A stretch of DNA of 19,816 nt, taken from JAVBTT01 sp031550325 (GTDB taxonomy: Bacteria > Bacillota > Clostridia > Oscillospirales > UBA929). Numbering within the stretch: the stretch's first letter is position 1; each line of letters starts with the position of its first letter. Shown piece by piece: positions 1-7,413 of the stretch. The stretch is from assembly GCA_031550325.1 (NCBI GenBank), contig JAVBOR010000038.1:1-19816 (forward strand), read 5' to 3'. The notes below the pieces were generated by a model. That model saw only the letters and a list, made by a program, of their open reading frames with translations. It was not told where the DNA came from and searched no databases. Position numbers and translations under genes: made by a program.

Positions 1-145
1 CGCCCGAGCAGGGAGGCCTGGAGCCTGGAGGCGTTTTGAAGCGCACGCGCCCCGAATGGGCGACCGGTTCAAAAGCCGCAAGGCGAAGGACGACCGCCCG
101 CGAGGACGAATGAGGCTTGACAGGCGAAAAAAATTAGAACCACTA
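1..145. other. Window edge, possible tail of an upstream gene
   Basis: The left edge is GC-rich and may contain the 3' end of a gene whose body lies outside the window. One plus-strand frame is open from base 3 to a TGA at 111-113 and would end in a basic, Arg-rich tail. Another plus frame stops at 37-39, and a third stays open into the repeat region downstream. Nothing here is recognisable as a family, so I cannot choose a frame. A gene ending near 113 would fit the pattern that the repeat elements in this window begin shortly after stop codons. Confidence 0.25.
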
Positions 146-243
146 CGCTTTCTCGGATTCACTCCGGGAAAGTCACCCAATGCGCGTCTTCACAAAGACG
201 CGTTCCTGCTCCCGTTTGTAGACAAATCGAAGGTTTGTCTACA
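146..243 (+). repeat. Partial copy (C) of a modular hairpin repeat element
   Basis: This copy carries slots 2-4 of the element seen in fuller form at 905-1091 and, inverted, at 8347-8543. Slot 2 is CGGATTCACTCCGG at 154-167. Slot 3 is a GCGTCTT / AAGACGC hairpin near 184-202. Slot 4 is a hairpin with arms TGTAGACAAA (217-226) and TTTGTCTACA (234-243). Against the 8347-8543 copy read in reverse, the shared blocks keep the same order and similar spacing. Slot 4 has a different arm sequence yet is still perfectly paired. Confidence 0.7.
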
Positions 244-286
244 GCCTCAGGGCCGCTTCTCTTTTGAGAAGCGGCCCTGAGGCTGT
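241..286. terminator. Long perfect hairpin, likely bidirectional terminator
   Basis: A perfect 21-bp stem (arms 241-261 and 266-286, beginning ACAGCCTCAGGG) closes a TTTT loop. It lies between the possible upstream gene end and the stop codon of the 43-aa ORF at 344, so it could end transcription from both sides. There is no strong T-run on either flank, so terminator is an inference. Its first three bases also belong to the hairpin at 217-243, so the two structures compete. Confidence 0.5.
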
Positions 287-343
287 CCAAGGATCGAAGG
301 CCTGCCTGCAAACGGGGCAGGCGCATGGAGAGAGCCCGCGCGT

Positions 344-475
344 TTAGGGCTTCTTGCTTTTGCCCCTGACCTCCGGGACGGGAGGCACATCATTTTTCGG
401 GAAATATCCCTTTCGGTTGCTTTCGGTTCCGTGCGGCTGCTTTGGATCGGGCCGCCGCATTCCGGCCTTGGCCAT
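344..475 (-). CDS. Small basic conserved-type protein, 43 aa
   Basis: A 43-residue ORF starts at the ATG at 475-473 and ends with TAA at 346-344. It begins MAKAGMRRPDPKQPHGTESN and continues with a PKNDVPPVPEV segment and a lysine-rich end. A good Shine-Dalgarno sequence, AGAGGTGAT (complement of 481-489), lies 5 nt before the start. The peptide is hydrophilic, proline-rich and basic, with no signal sequence or membrane segment. The opening motif (Arg-Pro-Asp-Pro, His-Gly-Thr-Glu-Ser-Asn) resembles short uncharacterised proteins I recall from Clostridia, but that is memory and not a search. It lies downstream of tRNA-Arg on the same strand, beyond the tRNA terminator. No clear promoter of its own was found. 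Function unknown. Confidence 0.72.
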   Translation of the reverse strand: MAKAGMRRPDPKQPHGTESNRKGYFPKNDVPPVPEVRGKSKKP

Positions 476-586
476 AGAAGATCACCTCTGCCGTAGTGTG
501 CGACGCGGACGATCAGTTTATGCGCGGCGCCAAAGAGAGGGCAGCAGGTGCGGTCTTCCCCGGGAAAACCAGTGTCCTGCGAGAGG

Positions 587-626
587 AAAAACAAAAACCG
601 CCGACCGCGCTGCGGTTGGCGGTTTT
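587..626 (-). terminator. Intrinsic terminator of tRNA-Arg
   Basis: Read on the minus strand just after the tRNA CCA end, AACCGCC and ACCGC pair with GCGGT and GGCGGTT, with one internal mismatch and a 3-nt loop. A run of T residues follows (the A-rich stretch 587-597 on the plus strand). This is a classic Rho-independent terminator. Confidence 0.85.
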
Positions 627-628
627 GC

Positions 629-705
629 TGGCACGCCTGTTGCGACTCGAACGCAAGGCCCTGTGCTTAGAAGGCACATGCTCTATCCAACTGAGCTACA
701 GGCGC
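629..705 (-). tRNA. tRNA-Arg (anticodon TCT)
   Basis: On the minus strand the acceptor arm GCGCCTG (699-705) pairs with CAGGCGT, with a G-T wobble at the first pair. The D arm has AGTTGGATAGAGC. The anticodon stem TGTGC/GCACA encloses loop CTTCTAA, giving anticodon TCT (reads AGA). The T arm is TTGCG-TTCGAGT-CGCAA. The discriminator G and an encoded CCA end the gene at 629. Length is 77 nt. Confidence 0.96.
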
Positions 706-721
706 ATATTTTCCGTCCTTT

Positions 722-750
722 ATACTACCACAGCGCCGGCGCGGTGTCAA
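722..750 (-). promoter_or_regulatory. Promoter of tRNA-Arg
   Basis: On the minus strand TTGACA (745-750) and TAGTAT (722-727) are separated by exactly 17 nt, about 17 nt upstream of the tRNA 5' end. This is a near-consensus sigma-A promoter. Confidence 0.85.
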
Positions 751-811
751 GATACGGGGAAGCTGACAGCTGCGGCTTGTGAAGGAATTCGAGCCACCAA
801 AGAAACGATCG

Positions 812-881
812 AGCTCCCTGCGCGTCTTCGCAAAAAGACGCGCGCCACCCCCCCGACGGACATGTCCGACGGGGGGTTGGC
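812..881 (+). repeat. Partial copy (D) of the modular hairpin element
   Basis: The stretch contains the slot-3 hairpin (GCGTCTT ... AAGACGC, about 821-840) directly followed by a GC-rich hairpin (844-881) in place of slot 4. The latter has arms of C-run and G-run around the palindrome CGGACATGTCCG (857-868). It ends about 24 nt before the fuller copy starting at 905, so two copies are in tandem. The slot-4 sequence differs wholly from the other copies but still forms a strong stem. Confidence 0.5.
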
Positions 882-904
882 TGAAGAGTAACCATACGCG
901 CTCC

Positions 905-1091
905 CGTCCTTTTTCGGTTTTCACGTCGAGCCTGGCGGCGCAGCCGGCAGGTTCTTGCCGGACTGGAGACCGAAAAAGAAGAAAACTCAGGGTGTTCCCG
1001 GATTCACGCCGGGAGTACCTTCTTTGCAAACCGCCTCAGCGGTTTAATCCAAACCCCCGCTTTGTCAAAGAACCTTTGGTTTTTTGACAAA
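905..1091 (+). repeat. Modular hairpin repeat element, copy A
   Basis: This is a near-complete copy that is collinear with the reverse complement of 8347-8543. Shared blocks in order are CGTCCTTTTTCGGT, TTCACGTCGAGCCTG (920-934), ACCGAAAAAGAAGA, CGGATTCAC (999-1007) and GTCAAAGAACC (from 1064). Slot 1 is a branched stem closed by CTTTTTCGGT/ACCGAAAAAG. Slot 3 here is AAACCGC/GCGGTTT instead of the GCGTCTT hairpin. Slot 4 (1061-1091) has TTTGTCAAAGAACC against a reverse complement with one C-to-T change. It lies downstream of the protease gene. Confidence 0.8.
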
Positions 1092-1093
1092 AT

Positions 1094-1127
1094 CTGAGGC
1101 CCGCCGGACATGTCCGGCGGGCCTCAG
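1094..1127 (-). terminator. Perfect 34-nt palindrome, terminator of the protease gene
   Basis: A perfect palindrome (17-nt arms beginning CTGAGGCCCGCCGGA) starts 14 nt beyond the protease stop codon. On the minus strand it is followed by ATTTTG. It has the position and form of a Rho-independent terminator, though the T-run is short. The centre CGGACATGTCCG is the same as in the hairpin at 844-881. Confidence 0.7.
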
Positions 1128-1141
1128 CAAGGGGAGTGAAG

Positions 1142-4100
1142 TTATGGGATCGCGGTATACGCGGTAAAGGTGAAGGAATACGACGGGAAGAGGTCGGGGT
1201 ACTTGATGCCGGAGATCACGATCTTGTTCGGCGCGTCAGCGACAAAGTTCCCGGTGACGCCGATTTCAAGATCTCCGAGCACCGCCGCTGTCGCGGAGGC
1301 ACCATTGACGGTAACGGCGGCCTTGGCAGTCAGCGAAACTTTGGCGCCAAAGATCAGCGAGGCCTGGTTGCCGCCTGTGAAGGCGACGGTCGGGGCCCAC
1401 AGGTTCTCCGGCTTGGCCACGACGACAATCGGGGTCTCCACCCAGCTTGCGCCACCCGTGAGGAAGGCGTCCACGGTGTAGTTGCCTGCCGTCAGGACGT
1501 CGGCGTCAATATGCAAAACGCCCTTGCCGTCCACAAGCTCAATGGCCGGGCACATCTGCTGATAGCCGTGCGCCAGGTCAGCGTACATCGCGCTGCGAAT
1601 GTAGGCGCCATCGAGATTCTCGCCGGTCACCGACACGGGGATGGAGGCGGCGTAGCCCTCGACGAGGCAAACAATTCTGGAGTCAAAGGAGATAGAGTCA
1701 ATCCGCACTACGGGAGGAGGCGGCGCTTCAATGAGTTCCTCGAACACAGTGTTGGAGGCGTAGTCCTCCAAATAAATCAGCGTGTCCTGAAGCATCTCCT
1801 CGAGGCTGTCATAGCCGGCGAGATAATCGGTGACGTCGTAAGTCTTGGAGTATTCATCATAGCCGATGAATGCGATCGCGTCGAGGGCGTCATAACCGAC
1901 ATCAAGCTGGAGGAACTGCAGATAGTGGTTGTCGGCCAAGTTGAAGTCGAGGTAGGTTTTGCCTTCGCTCTCGCGAACCGTGTAGTCATAAGTCGGCAGA
2001 ACGGTGTCCACATGGACGTCCATGCTCCATGAGGCCGGTTTGGCGTCCGCGCCCGCGTAGTCCAGCGTGCCGTACATCGTGTAGGTGTACACGCCGTCGT
2101 CAACAATATCGCCGCTAAGGTCGTCGCCGTACCACTCCAGGTCGTAGGCGTACGCCAAGAGATCATCGGTCACGGCGCCTTGGGAGTCGGAGTAGAAGCT
2201 CTTGTTGAAGTGGGTGCTGTCGGTCTCCAGCCTCTTGACGAGATTGCCCTCGCCGTCGGTGACCTCGGCCCAGACTTTAACCAGGTTGCGCACCAAATAC
2301 AGGTCGGGGGAGAAGAAGTCGTGGAACCAGTCGTCGTTGGGCGAAATCGCGACGTGGTCGACCGGCGCGACGTTGTCGGAGCCTTCGGGCATATAGCCGT
2401 TGACGCCGAGATACTCAAGGAAGATGAAGAAGTCGCTGACCGCCGCGTTGTTCCAGTAGAACGGCAGCTCCGCGGCCGTATTGACGCCCTCGTAGATGGA
2501 CAGCGGGTCAAAGGCCGGCGCGTCCAGCCAGTCGCCGACAAAGCCGAGGAACGGGATGGAAAGCTCGTAGGCGTTTGTGTCGGTGGGGCTGAGGAAGAAG
2601 TAGCCCTCAATAAAGTAGCCGTTGGGGAACTTGGTCATTTGCGACTGATGAATCAACGCCGGGATCGCAAACTTCATCGTGACGGTCGCCGTGGTGTTGG
2701 CGTTCACGGTCAGCACGCCGTTTCTGAACGTAGCGCCCTGCGCGGTAATCGAAAAACTCGTGTTGAAATAGTCGGTCGTGGCGGTGTTGAGGATCAGCTT
2801 GTCGGGAAGGCCGAGATCGATCCCCGTCGCGTAATCGTGCATGGCCAGCGCGCTGAGCTCATAGTTCTGCCGCGCCCCGGAGAGGTTCTGAACGTTGAAG
2901 GTGACTTGAATATTCTGATAGTCGAGCTTGTCGCCGAGCTCCACCTTGGACTTGTGGTCATAGGTGTTGTAGAGAATGGCCTGCGCCGTTGCGGCGCCTT
3001 CCACGTCAAGCGCGCCGCTGCCCTGCGCTTCGACGGGATACGGATAGCCGTCGCCGTCAACAATGGGCAGAGAGGCGGACATCAGAAGGTTTTCCACCAT
3101 TCTTGTCTGCTCGGCCGGGGTCAGCGCCGGGAAATCGCGCTTAACGCGCTGCTTGATCAGCGCCGCCGCGCCGGCGACCTGGGGAGAAGCCATAGAGGTG
3201 CCGCCCATGCTGGTATAGCCGCCGGGCACTGTGGAGTAAATGCTGCCGCCGGGGGCGACGATGTCGGGCTTAATGCGAAGGTCGGGCGTAATGCCGTAGG
3301 AGGAGAAGTCCGAAATCAGTCCGCCGGTGGGATTCTCAGTGGCCAGCAGGAAGTTTTTGTCGACGACCATTTGCTTGACAGCCGCGCCGACCAATATGGC
3401 GCCGTCGGCCTGGGAGATAAAGATCGACGGGGCGTTGGCGGGGTCGTTGACCATGTTGACCAGACCGGTACCGTCATTGCGGTTGTCATAGACGATCGCG
3501 GCGATCGCGCCGGCTGCGGTGGCGTTGGCGGCTTTGACGACGAAATCGAGATTGCCGCGCTGAATCAGCGCCACTTTTCCGGTGACGTCCAAGCCTTCAT
3601 AGTCTGCGGATTCGCCGAAGCCCGGAATCACGACATAGTCGAGCGTTCTTCCGTTAAAGGTCTCGTTAAACGGTGTGGGGTTGTTGTCGGAATAAATGAT
3701 TTTATCGTTGCCGACGGCAAAGTACGCGCCGTAGGCGATGACGTTGTCAACCGAACCCGTGGCCACGACCGAACGGTCGGTTCCGGGCGAGCCGGCAAGG
3801 CCGTAATCGGGGTTGGAGGCGTAGGGGAGCTCCGGGCCGCCGATGCTGGAAAGGAAGCTGGCGGGGCCCATAAAGCCCTCGTTGCCGGTGGATGTGCTGA
3901 CGAAAGCGCCGACCTCGCGGGCCGAGGCAAATATGCGCTTATACTCGAAACGCGAGAGGCCGGGATACTCTGTGAAGCCCGCGGGATAACCAAGCGAAAG
4001 GTTGATGGAGTCGGCGCCGAGCTTGACGGCGTCATCCACGGCGGCGACAATGTCATGGTCATACGCGCCGTCGTCCGTATCGCTGAAGACCTTCATGGCC

Positions 4101-5020
4101 ATCAGCTGGGCGTTGTAGGCAACGCCCATCACGACGCCCTCGGGGCTGAGGTTGGCGGCCGAGATGCCGGCAACGTGCGTGCCGTGGCCTTCGATATCCA
4201 TCGGATCCTGGTCGGCGTCGGCATAGTCATAGCCGAAGATGACCTTTTCGTTCTTATAATAGGTGTTGCCGGTGGCGTTGAGGCCGACCGCGGACGCGAC
4301 GCGGGCGTCCATCTGCTCTTTGGTGATCTTGGCGGAGGAGTTCACCGTGCTGAGCAGTTCGTGGGTGTAATCAATGCCGGTGTCCACAATGGCCACGAGC
4401 ATGCCGTCGCCCATCAGACCGGACGCCCAGACGTTGGGCGCGTAGATCATACCGGCGCTGCTGATGTCGTCGGGCTGCGAAGGCAGGCCGTAACGCATGG
4501 AAACCGTGACGCTCTTGACGTTTTTGTCGGCTTTGAGGCCGACGACGTCGGACAGCCTGACCTTGGCGGAGAAGCCGTTCATGACTGCCGTGTAGGAGCG
4601 CAGAAGTTTGGCCGACTTGTTTTTGGCGGTCACGCCGTTCATCACGGACTTATGAGCGCTCTTAAGGGCAGCGTCGGCCAGCTTAAGGGATTCGACCGTT
4701 TTGGTGTTGCGCGACAATTTGGCCGCAGCCAGCGAGTCAAGGTTCAGAGGAGCGGTCTTCATTTCCACGATGACGTAGACGTCCTCATCCTCTTCATACT
4801 CGAAGCGCTGCTGGTCATATGTACGGTCAACACCGTTCTGAGAAAGCACAGTGACGTCCTTGCTGGGCGTCATGGAAAGCTTTTTTTCCTGCAAAGACTG
4901 CGTTTTGGTGTCTGCGGCGGGTGCGCCCTTTTGCTGCTCGCTCGCGGCCATGGAGGAGGTGACAAGGCTGAAGACCATCACGAGAGCCAGAAGCAGGGAC
5001 AGGAGCCTCTTTTTCTGCAT
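1142..5020 (-). CDS. Secreted subtilisin-family (S8) serine protease, lactocepin-like
   Basis: Extracellular endopeptidase of about 1,292 residues. Order: signal peptide (lysine-rich start, then a hydrophobic core ending near SSMA); an I9-type propeptide (about 80-175); the S8 catalytic domain with Asp213 in VAIVDTGID, His279 in GHGTHVAG, oxyanion Asn380 in TGNEGF and Ser609 in GGTSMASP; a PA (protease-associated) insert at about 455-550; then Fn3-like and Ig-like modules. This matches C5a-peptidase/lactocepin architecture. No LPxTG motif, anchor helix or SLH repeat is seen at the C-terminus, so it is probably released or held non-covalently. I chose the ATG at 5020 because AGAAAGG (5030-5036) is 9 nt upstream. 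The in-frame ATG at 5029 abuts that site and would add only three residues. Likely role is nutrient proteolysis; substrate unknown. Confidence 0.95.
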   Translation of the reverse strand: MQKKRLLSLLLALVMVFSLVTSSMAASEQQKGAPAADTKTQSLQEKKLSMTPSKDVTVLSQNGVDRTYDQQRFEYEEDEDVYVIVEMKTAPLNLDSLAAAKLSRNTKTVESLKLADAALKSAHKSVMNGVTAKNKSAKLLRSYTAVMNGFSAKVRLSDVVGLKADKNVKSVTVSMRYGLPSQPDDISSAGMIYAPNVWASGLMGDGMLVAIVDTGIDYTHELLSTVNSSAKITKEQMDARVASAVGLNATGNTYYKNEKVIFGYDYADADQDPMDIEGHGTHVAGISAANLSPEGVVMGVAYNAQLMAMKVFSDTDDGAYDHDIVAAVDDAVKLGADSINLSLGYPAGFTEYPGLSRFEYKRIFASAREVGAFVSTSTGNEGFMGPASFLSSIGGPELPYASNPDYGLAGSPGTDRSVVATGSVDNVIAYGAYFAVGNDKIIYSDNNPTPFNETFNGRTLDYVVIPGFGESADYEGLDVTGKVALIQRGNLDFVVKAANATAAGAIAAIVYDNRNDGTGLVNMVNDPANAPSIFISQADGAILVGAAVKQMVVDKNFLLATENPTGGLISDFSSYGITPDLRIKPDIVAPGGSIYSTVPGGYTSMGGTSMASPQVAGAAALIKQRVKRDFPALTPAEQTRMVENLLMSASLPIVDGDGYPYPVEAQGSGALDVEGAATAQAILYNTYDHKSKVELGDKLDYQNIQVTFNVQNLSGARQNYELSALAMHDYATGIDLGLPDKLILNTATTDYFNTSFSITAQGATFRNGVLTVNANTTATVTMKFAIPALIHQSQMTKFPNGYFIEGYFFLSPTDTNAYELSIPFLGFVGDWLDAPAFDPLSIYEGVNTAAELPFYWNNAAVSDFFIFLEYLGVNGYMPEGSDNVAPVDHVAISPNDDWFHDFFSPDLYLVRNLVKVWAEVTDGEGNLVKRLETDSTHFNKSFYSDSQGAVTDDLLAYAYDLEWYGDDLSGDIVDDGVYTYTMYGTLDYAGADAKPASWSMDVHVDTVLPTYDYTVRESEGKTYLDFNLADNHYLQFLQLDVGYDALDAIAFIGYDEYSKTYDVTDYLAGYDSLEEMLQDTLIYLEDYASNTVFEELIEAPPPPVVRIDSISFDSRIVCLVEGYAASIPVSVTGENLDGAYIRSAMYADLAHGYQQMCPAIELVDGKGVLHIDADVLTAGNYTVDAFLTGGASWVETPIVVVAKPENLWAPTVAFTGGNQASLIFGAKVSLTAKAAVTVNGASATAAVLGDLEIGVTGNFVADAPNKIVISGIKYPDLFPSYSFTFTAYTAIP

Positions 5021-5029
5021 TTCATTCAT

Positions 5030-5036
5030 CCTTTCT
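5030..5036 (-). promoter_or_regulatory. Ribosome binding site that decides the protease start
   Basis: AGAAAGG on the minus strand lies 9 nt before the ATG at 5020-5018 and 0 nt before the in-frame ATG at 5029-5027. The shorter product is therefore preferred. Confidence 0.6.
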
Positions 5037-5315
5037 GTATGTCTGTTGCCTAGTTGTTTCCATAATCCAGTTTTTGCAACAGATTATACTATATTTTAGC
5101 ATAAATTAAAGACAAAGTAAAGCATGATTTCACTGACGTGGAAATTATTGTAAGCCCTGCACGGGGAAGTCGATGAGGACCAGGGGGTTAGGGCGTTTTG
5201 GAAAATATTTGGACGCATAGAGGGGAGGCTGGCTGCCCGGACAGGCCTTGTTCCTCCGGCGCGAAGCCCTCTGAAATCAGGGCTTAGTGAGTATTAAAAA
5301 AATTTTGCCTTGTCC
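5037..5315. other. Intergenic region between divergent protease and uvrB
   Basis: This AT-rich stretch has no supportable gene. On the minus strand a TATAAT (complement of 5083-5088) about 47 nt before the protease ribosome binding site is a plausible -10 box. No convincing -35 is paired with it, although an alternative TTTACT/TAAAAT pair 17 nt apart lies just upstream. A 7-bp hairpin AAGCCCT/AGGGCTT (5264-5285) precedes the uvrB promoter. Nothing else is evident. Confidence 0.5.
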
Positions 5316-5344
5316 TTGAAAAAGAACAATTGTTTTGCTATAAT
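5316..5344 (+). promoter_or_regulatory. uvrB promoter
   Basis: TTGAAA (5316-5321) and a perfect TATAAT (5339-5344) are separated by 17 nt. The pair lies about 87 nt before the uvrB start codon on the same strand. Confidence 0.85.
5324..5335. promoter_or_regulatory. Candidate LexA (DinR) SOS operator
   Basis: GAAC-AATT-GTTT sits inside the spacer between the -35 and -10 boxes of the uvrB promoter. It fits the Gram-positive LexA half-site arrangement GAAC-N4-GTTY. Bound LexA would block RNA polymerase. SOS control of uvrB is standard in Firmicutes; binding here is inferred. Confidence 0.75.
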
Positions 5345-5430
5345 AAGATGATGTGGGATTCAGGGCAAGCAGAAAATCGTCGGGAGAGCCCTGAAACGCG
5401 ATGTCAGCCGGCAGGCAGAGGAGGCGGTTT

Positions 5431-7389
5431 ATGCCCAGGTTTGAGGTGGTCAGCGAGTACTCTCCCGCCGGGGATCAGCCGGCCGCGATTTCGGCGCTGG
5501 CGTCCGGCGTGGAAAACGGGCTGGATGAGCAGGTGCTGTTGGGTGTGACCGGCTCCGGCAAGACCTATACCATCGCCAAGGTCATCGAGCGCGTGCAGCG
5601 GCCAACGCTTGTGCTCGCGCACAACAAGACGCTGGCGGCGCAGCTCTGCGCCGAATTTAAGGAATTTTTCCCCCATAACGCTGTGGAATACTTTGTGTCG
5701 TACTACGACTACTATCAGCCCGAGGCCTATATTCCGCACACCGACACCTATATCGAAAAGGACAGCGCGATCAACGATGAGATTGAGCGCCTGCGCCACA
5801 GCGCGTCCTCCTCGCTGTTTGAGCGGCGCGACGTCATTGTCGTGTCGTCGGTCAGCTGTATCTATAGCCTGGGCGACCCGGCCGAATATCAGAACATGGT
5901 CGTCTCTCTGCGGCCCGGCATGCGCATAAAACGCGACGCGCTGCTCAAAAAGCTCGTTGAGATCAGATATGAGCGCAACGACATTGCGTTTGAGCGCAAC
6001 GCGTTTCGTGTGCGCGGCGACACGGTGGAGGTTTTCCCCGTCTATTCGTCCGAGACGGCCATTCGCATTGAGTTTTTCGGCGACGAAATTGAGCGGCTGT
6101 CCGAGGTGCATGTGCTGACGGGCGTGCCGCGCGCCACGCTGTCCCACGCCGCGATCTATCCTGCCTCGCACTATGTGACCGGGCGGGAGAAGATGGAAAA
6201 GGCGCTAGCGGTCATTGAGCAGGAGCTGTGGACGCGCGTGAAGGACTTTGAGGAGGACGGGAAGCTGCTCGAGGCGCAGCGCATCAAGCAGCGCACGCTG
6301 TACGACATGGAGATGCTGCGCGAAGTCGGCTTTTGCTCGGGCGTTGAAAACTACTCCCGCATCATGACAGGGCGCGAGCCGGGTTCAACGCCCTATACGT
6401 TGCTGGATTACTTTCCCAAGGACTTTTTGCTGGTGGTGGACGAGTCTCACGTGAGCATTCCGCAGGTGCGCGCGATGTACCACGGAGACCGTTCGCGCAA
6501 GCAGAGTCTGGTTGACTACGGCTTCAGGCTGCCCTCGGCCTTTGATAACCGCCCGCTGAAGTTCGACGAGTTCATGGGAAAGCTCAACCAAATCGTCTAC
6601 GTGTCGGCCACCCCCGCCGAATATGAGCGCGAGCGGGCAGGACAGATTGTCGAGCAGGTCATCCGCCCGACAGGGCTTGTCGACCCGCAGCTGAGCGTGC
6701 GCCCGACGCAGGGGCAGATAGACGATCTGCTCGAGGAAATCCGCGCGCGCGCCGAACGCAGGGAGCGCGTGCTGGTCACGACGCTGACCAAGCGCATGGC
6801 CGAGGATTTGACGACGTTTCTGCAGACTGCCGGCGTCAAGGTGCGCTACATGCATCATGACGTCGAGACGCTTGAGCGCATAGAGCTGATCCGCGATCTG
6901 CGCCTGGGCGTGTTCGACGTGCTCGTCGGCATCAATCTGCTGCGCGAGGGCCTTGACTTGCCCGAGGTCAGCCTGGTGGCCATTCTGGACGCCGACAAGG
7001 AGGGCTTTCTGCGCTCGGAGACGGCGCTTGTTCAGACCATCGGCCGGGCGGCGCGAAACAGCGAAGGCCTGGTGATTCTTTATGCCGACAAAATCACCCC
7101 GTCTATGGAGCGCGCCATCGGCGAGACTGAGCGCCGCCGCGCCAGGCAGGAGGCGTTTAACAAGGAGCACGGCATCGTGCCCAAGACAATCATGAAGAGT
7201 ATGCGGGAGTCGCTGGAGATCTCCCAGTCGATGGCCAAGGACAAGGCCAGCGGAAAGCATATGACCGAGCGGGAGAAGCGCGAGGCCATCGAGAAGATGG
7301 AGACCGAGATGAAAAAGGCCGCGAAGATGTTGGAGTTTGAGTATGCAGCGCTGCTGCGCGACCAGATTATCAAGCTGAGGGCAGAATGA
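5431..7389 (+). CDS. uvrB: Excinuclease ABC subunit B
   Basis: UvrB is the damage-verifying helicase of nucleotide excision repair. It is loaded by UvrA, opens DNA around a lesion and recruits UvrC. The 652-residue product has the usual family length. Visible motifs are Walker A GVTGSGKT (38-45), the beta-hairpin region with YYDYYQPEAYIP, the DEAD-like VVDESH (335-340), helicase motifs through the NLLREGLDLPEV and QTIGRAARN segments, and a C-terminal UVR coiled coil that contacts UvrC. The ATG at 5431 is preferred to the in-frame ATG at 5401 because AGAGGAGG (5417-5424) lies 6 nt before it. The promoter carries a LexA-type box, so the gene is probably SOS-induced. It is followed after 24 nt by a GNAT-type gene and then by uvrA. 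Confidence 0.98.
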   Translation: MPRFEVVSEYSPAGDQPAAISALASGVENGLDEQVLLGVTGSGKTYTIAKVIERVQRPTLVLAHNKTLAAQLCAEFKEFFPHNAVEYFVSYYDYYQPEAYIPHTDTYIEKDSAINDEIERLRHSASSSLFERRDVIVVSSVSCIYSLGDPAEYQNMVVSLRPGMRIKRDALLKKLVEIRYERNDIAFERNAFRVRGDTVEVFPVYSSETAIRIEFFGDEIERLSEVHVLTGVPRATLSHAAIYPASHYVTGREKMEKALAVIEQELWTRVKDFEEDGKLLEAQRIKQRTLYDMEMLREVGFCSGVENYSRIMTGREPGSTPYTLLDYFPKDFLLVVDESHVSIPQVRAMYHGDRSRKQSLVDYGFRLPSAFDNRPLKFDEFMGKLNQIVYVSATPAEYERERAGQIVEQVIRPTGLVDPQLSVRPTQGQIDDLLEEIRARAERRERVLVTTLTKRMAEDLTTFLQTAGVKVRYMHHDVETLERIELIRDLRLGVFDVLVGINLLREGLDLPEVSLVAILDADKEGFLRSETALVQTIGRAARNSEGLVILYADKITPSMERAIGETERRRARQEAFNKEHGIVPKTIMKSMRESLEISQSMAKDKASGKHMTEREKREAIEKMETEMKKAAKMLEFEYAALLRDQIIKLRAE

Positions 7390-7413
7390 AATGCTGAGGA
7401 AAGAGAGGGTCTT

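Noticed and set aside
56..594. Open frames crossing the hairpins at 217-286 on both strands
   Set aside because: They run through repeat elements and perfect palindromes, have no ribosome binding sites, and the minus frame overlaps the better supported 43-aa ORF in another phase.
1..1130. A CRISPR array, suggested by the many short repeats
   Set aside because: The repeats differ in sequence, are not evenly spaced with unique spacers, and no cas genes are present. They are ordered hairpin modules.
2180..5053. A very long plus-strand open frame (957 codons) antisense to the protease gene
   Set aside because: It is a mirror of a GC-rich coding sequence. The minus frame has signal peptide, catalytic triad and PA domain, while the antisense frame has a low-complexity Val/Gly/Arg/Asp-rich composition and no recognisable motif.
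5401..5430. Longer uvrB start at 5401 and longer uvrA start at 8595
   Set aside because: In both cases the downstream ATG has an AGGAGG-type site at ideal distance while the upstream one has none, and the shorter proteins begin at the family's usual position.
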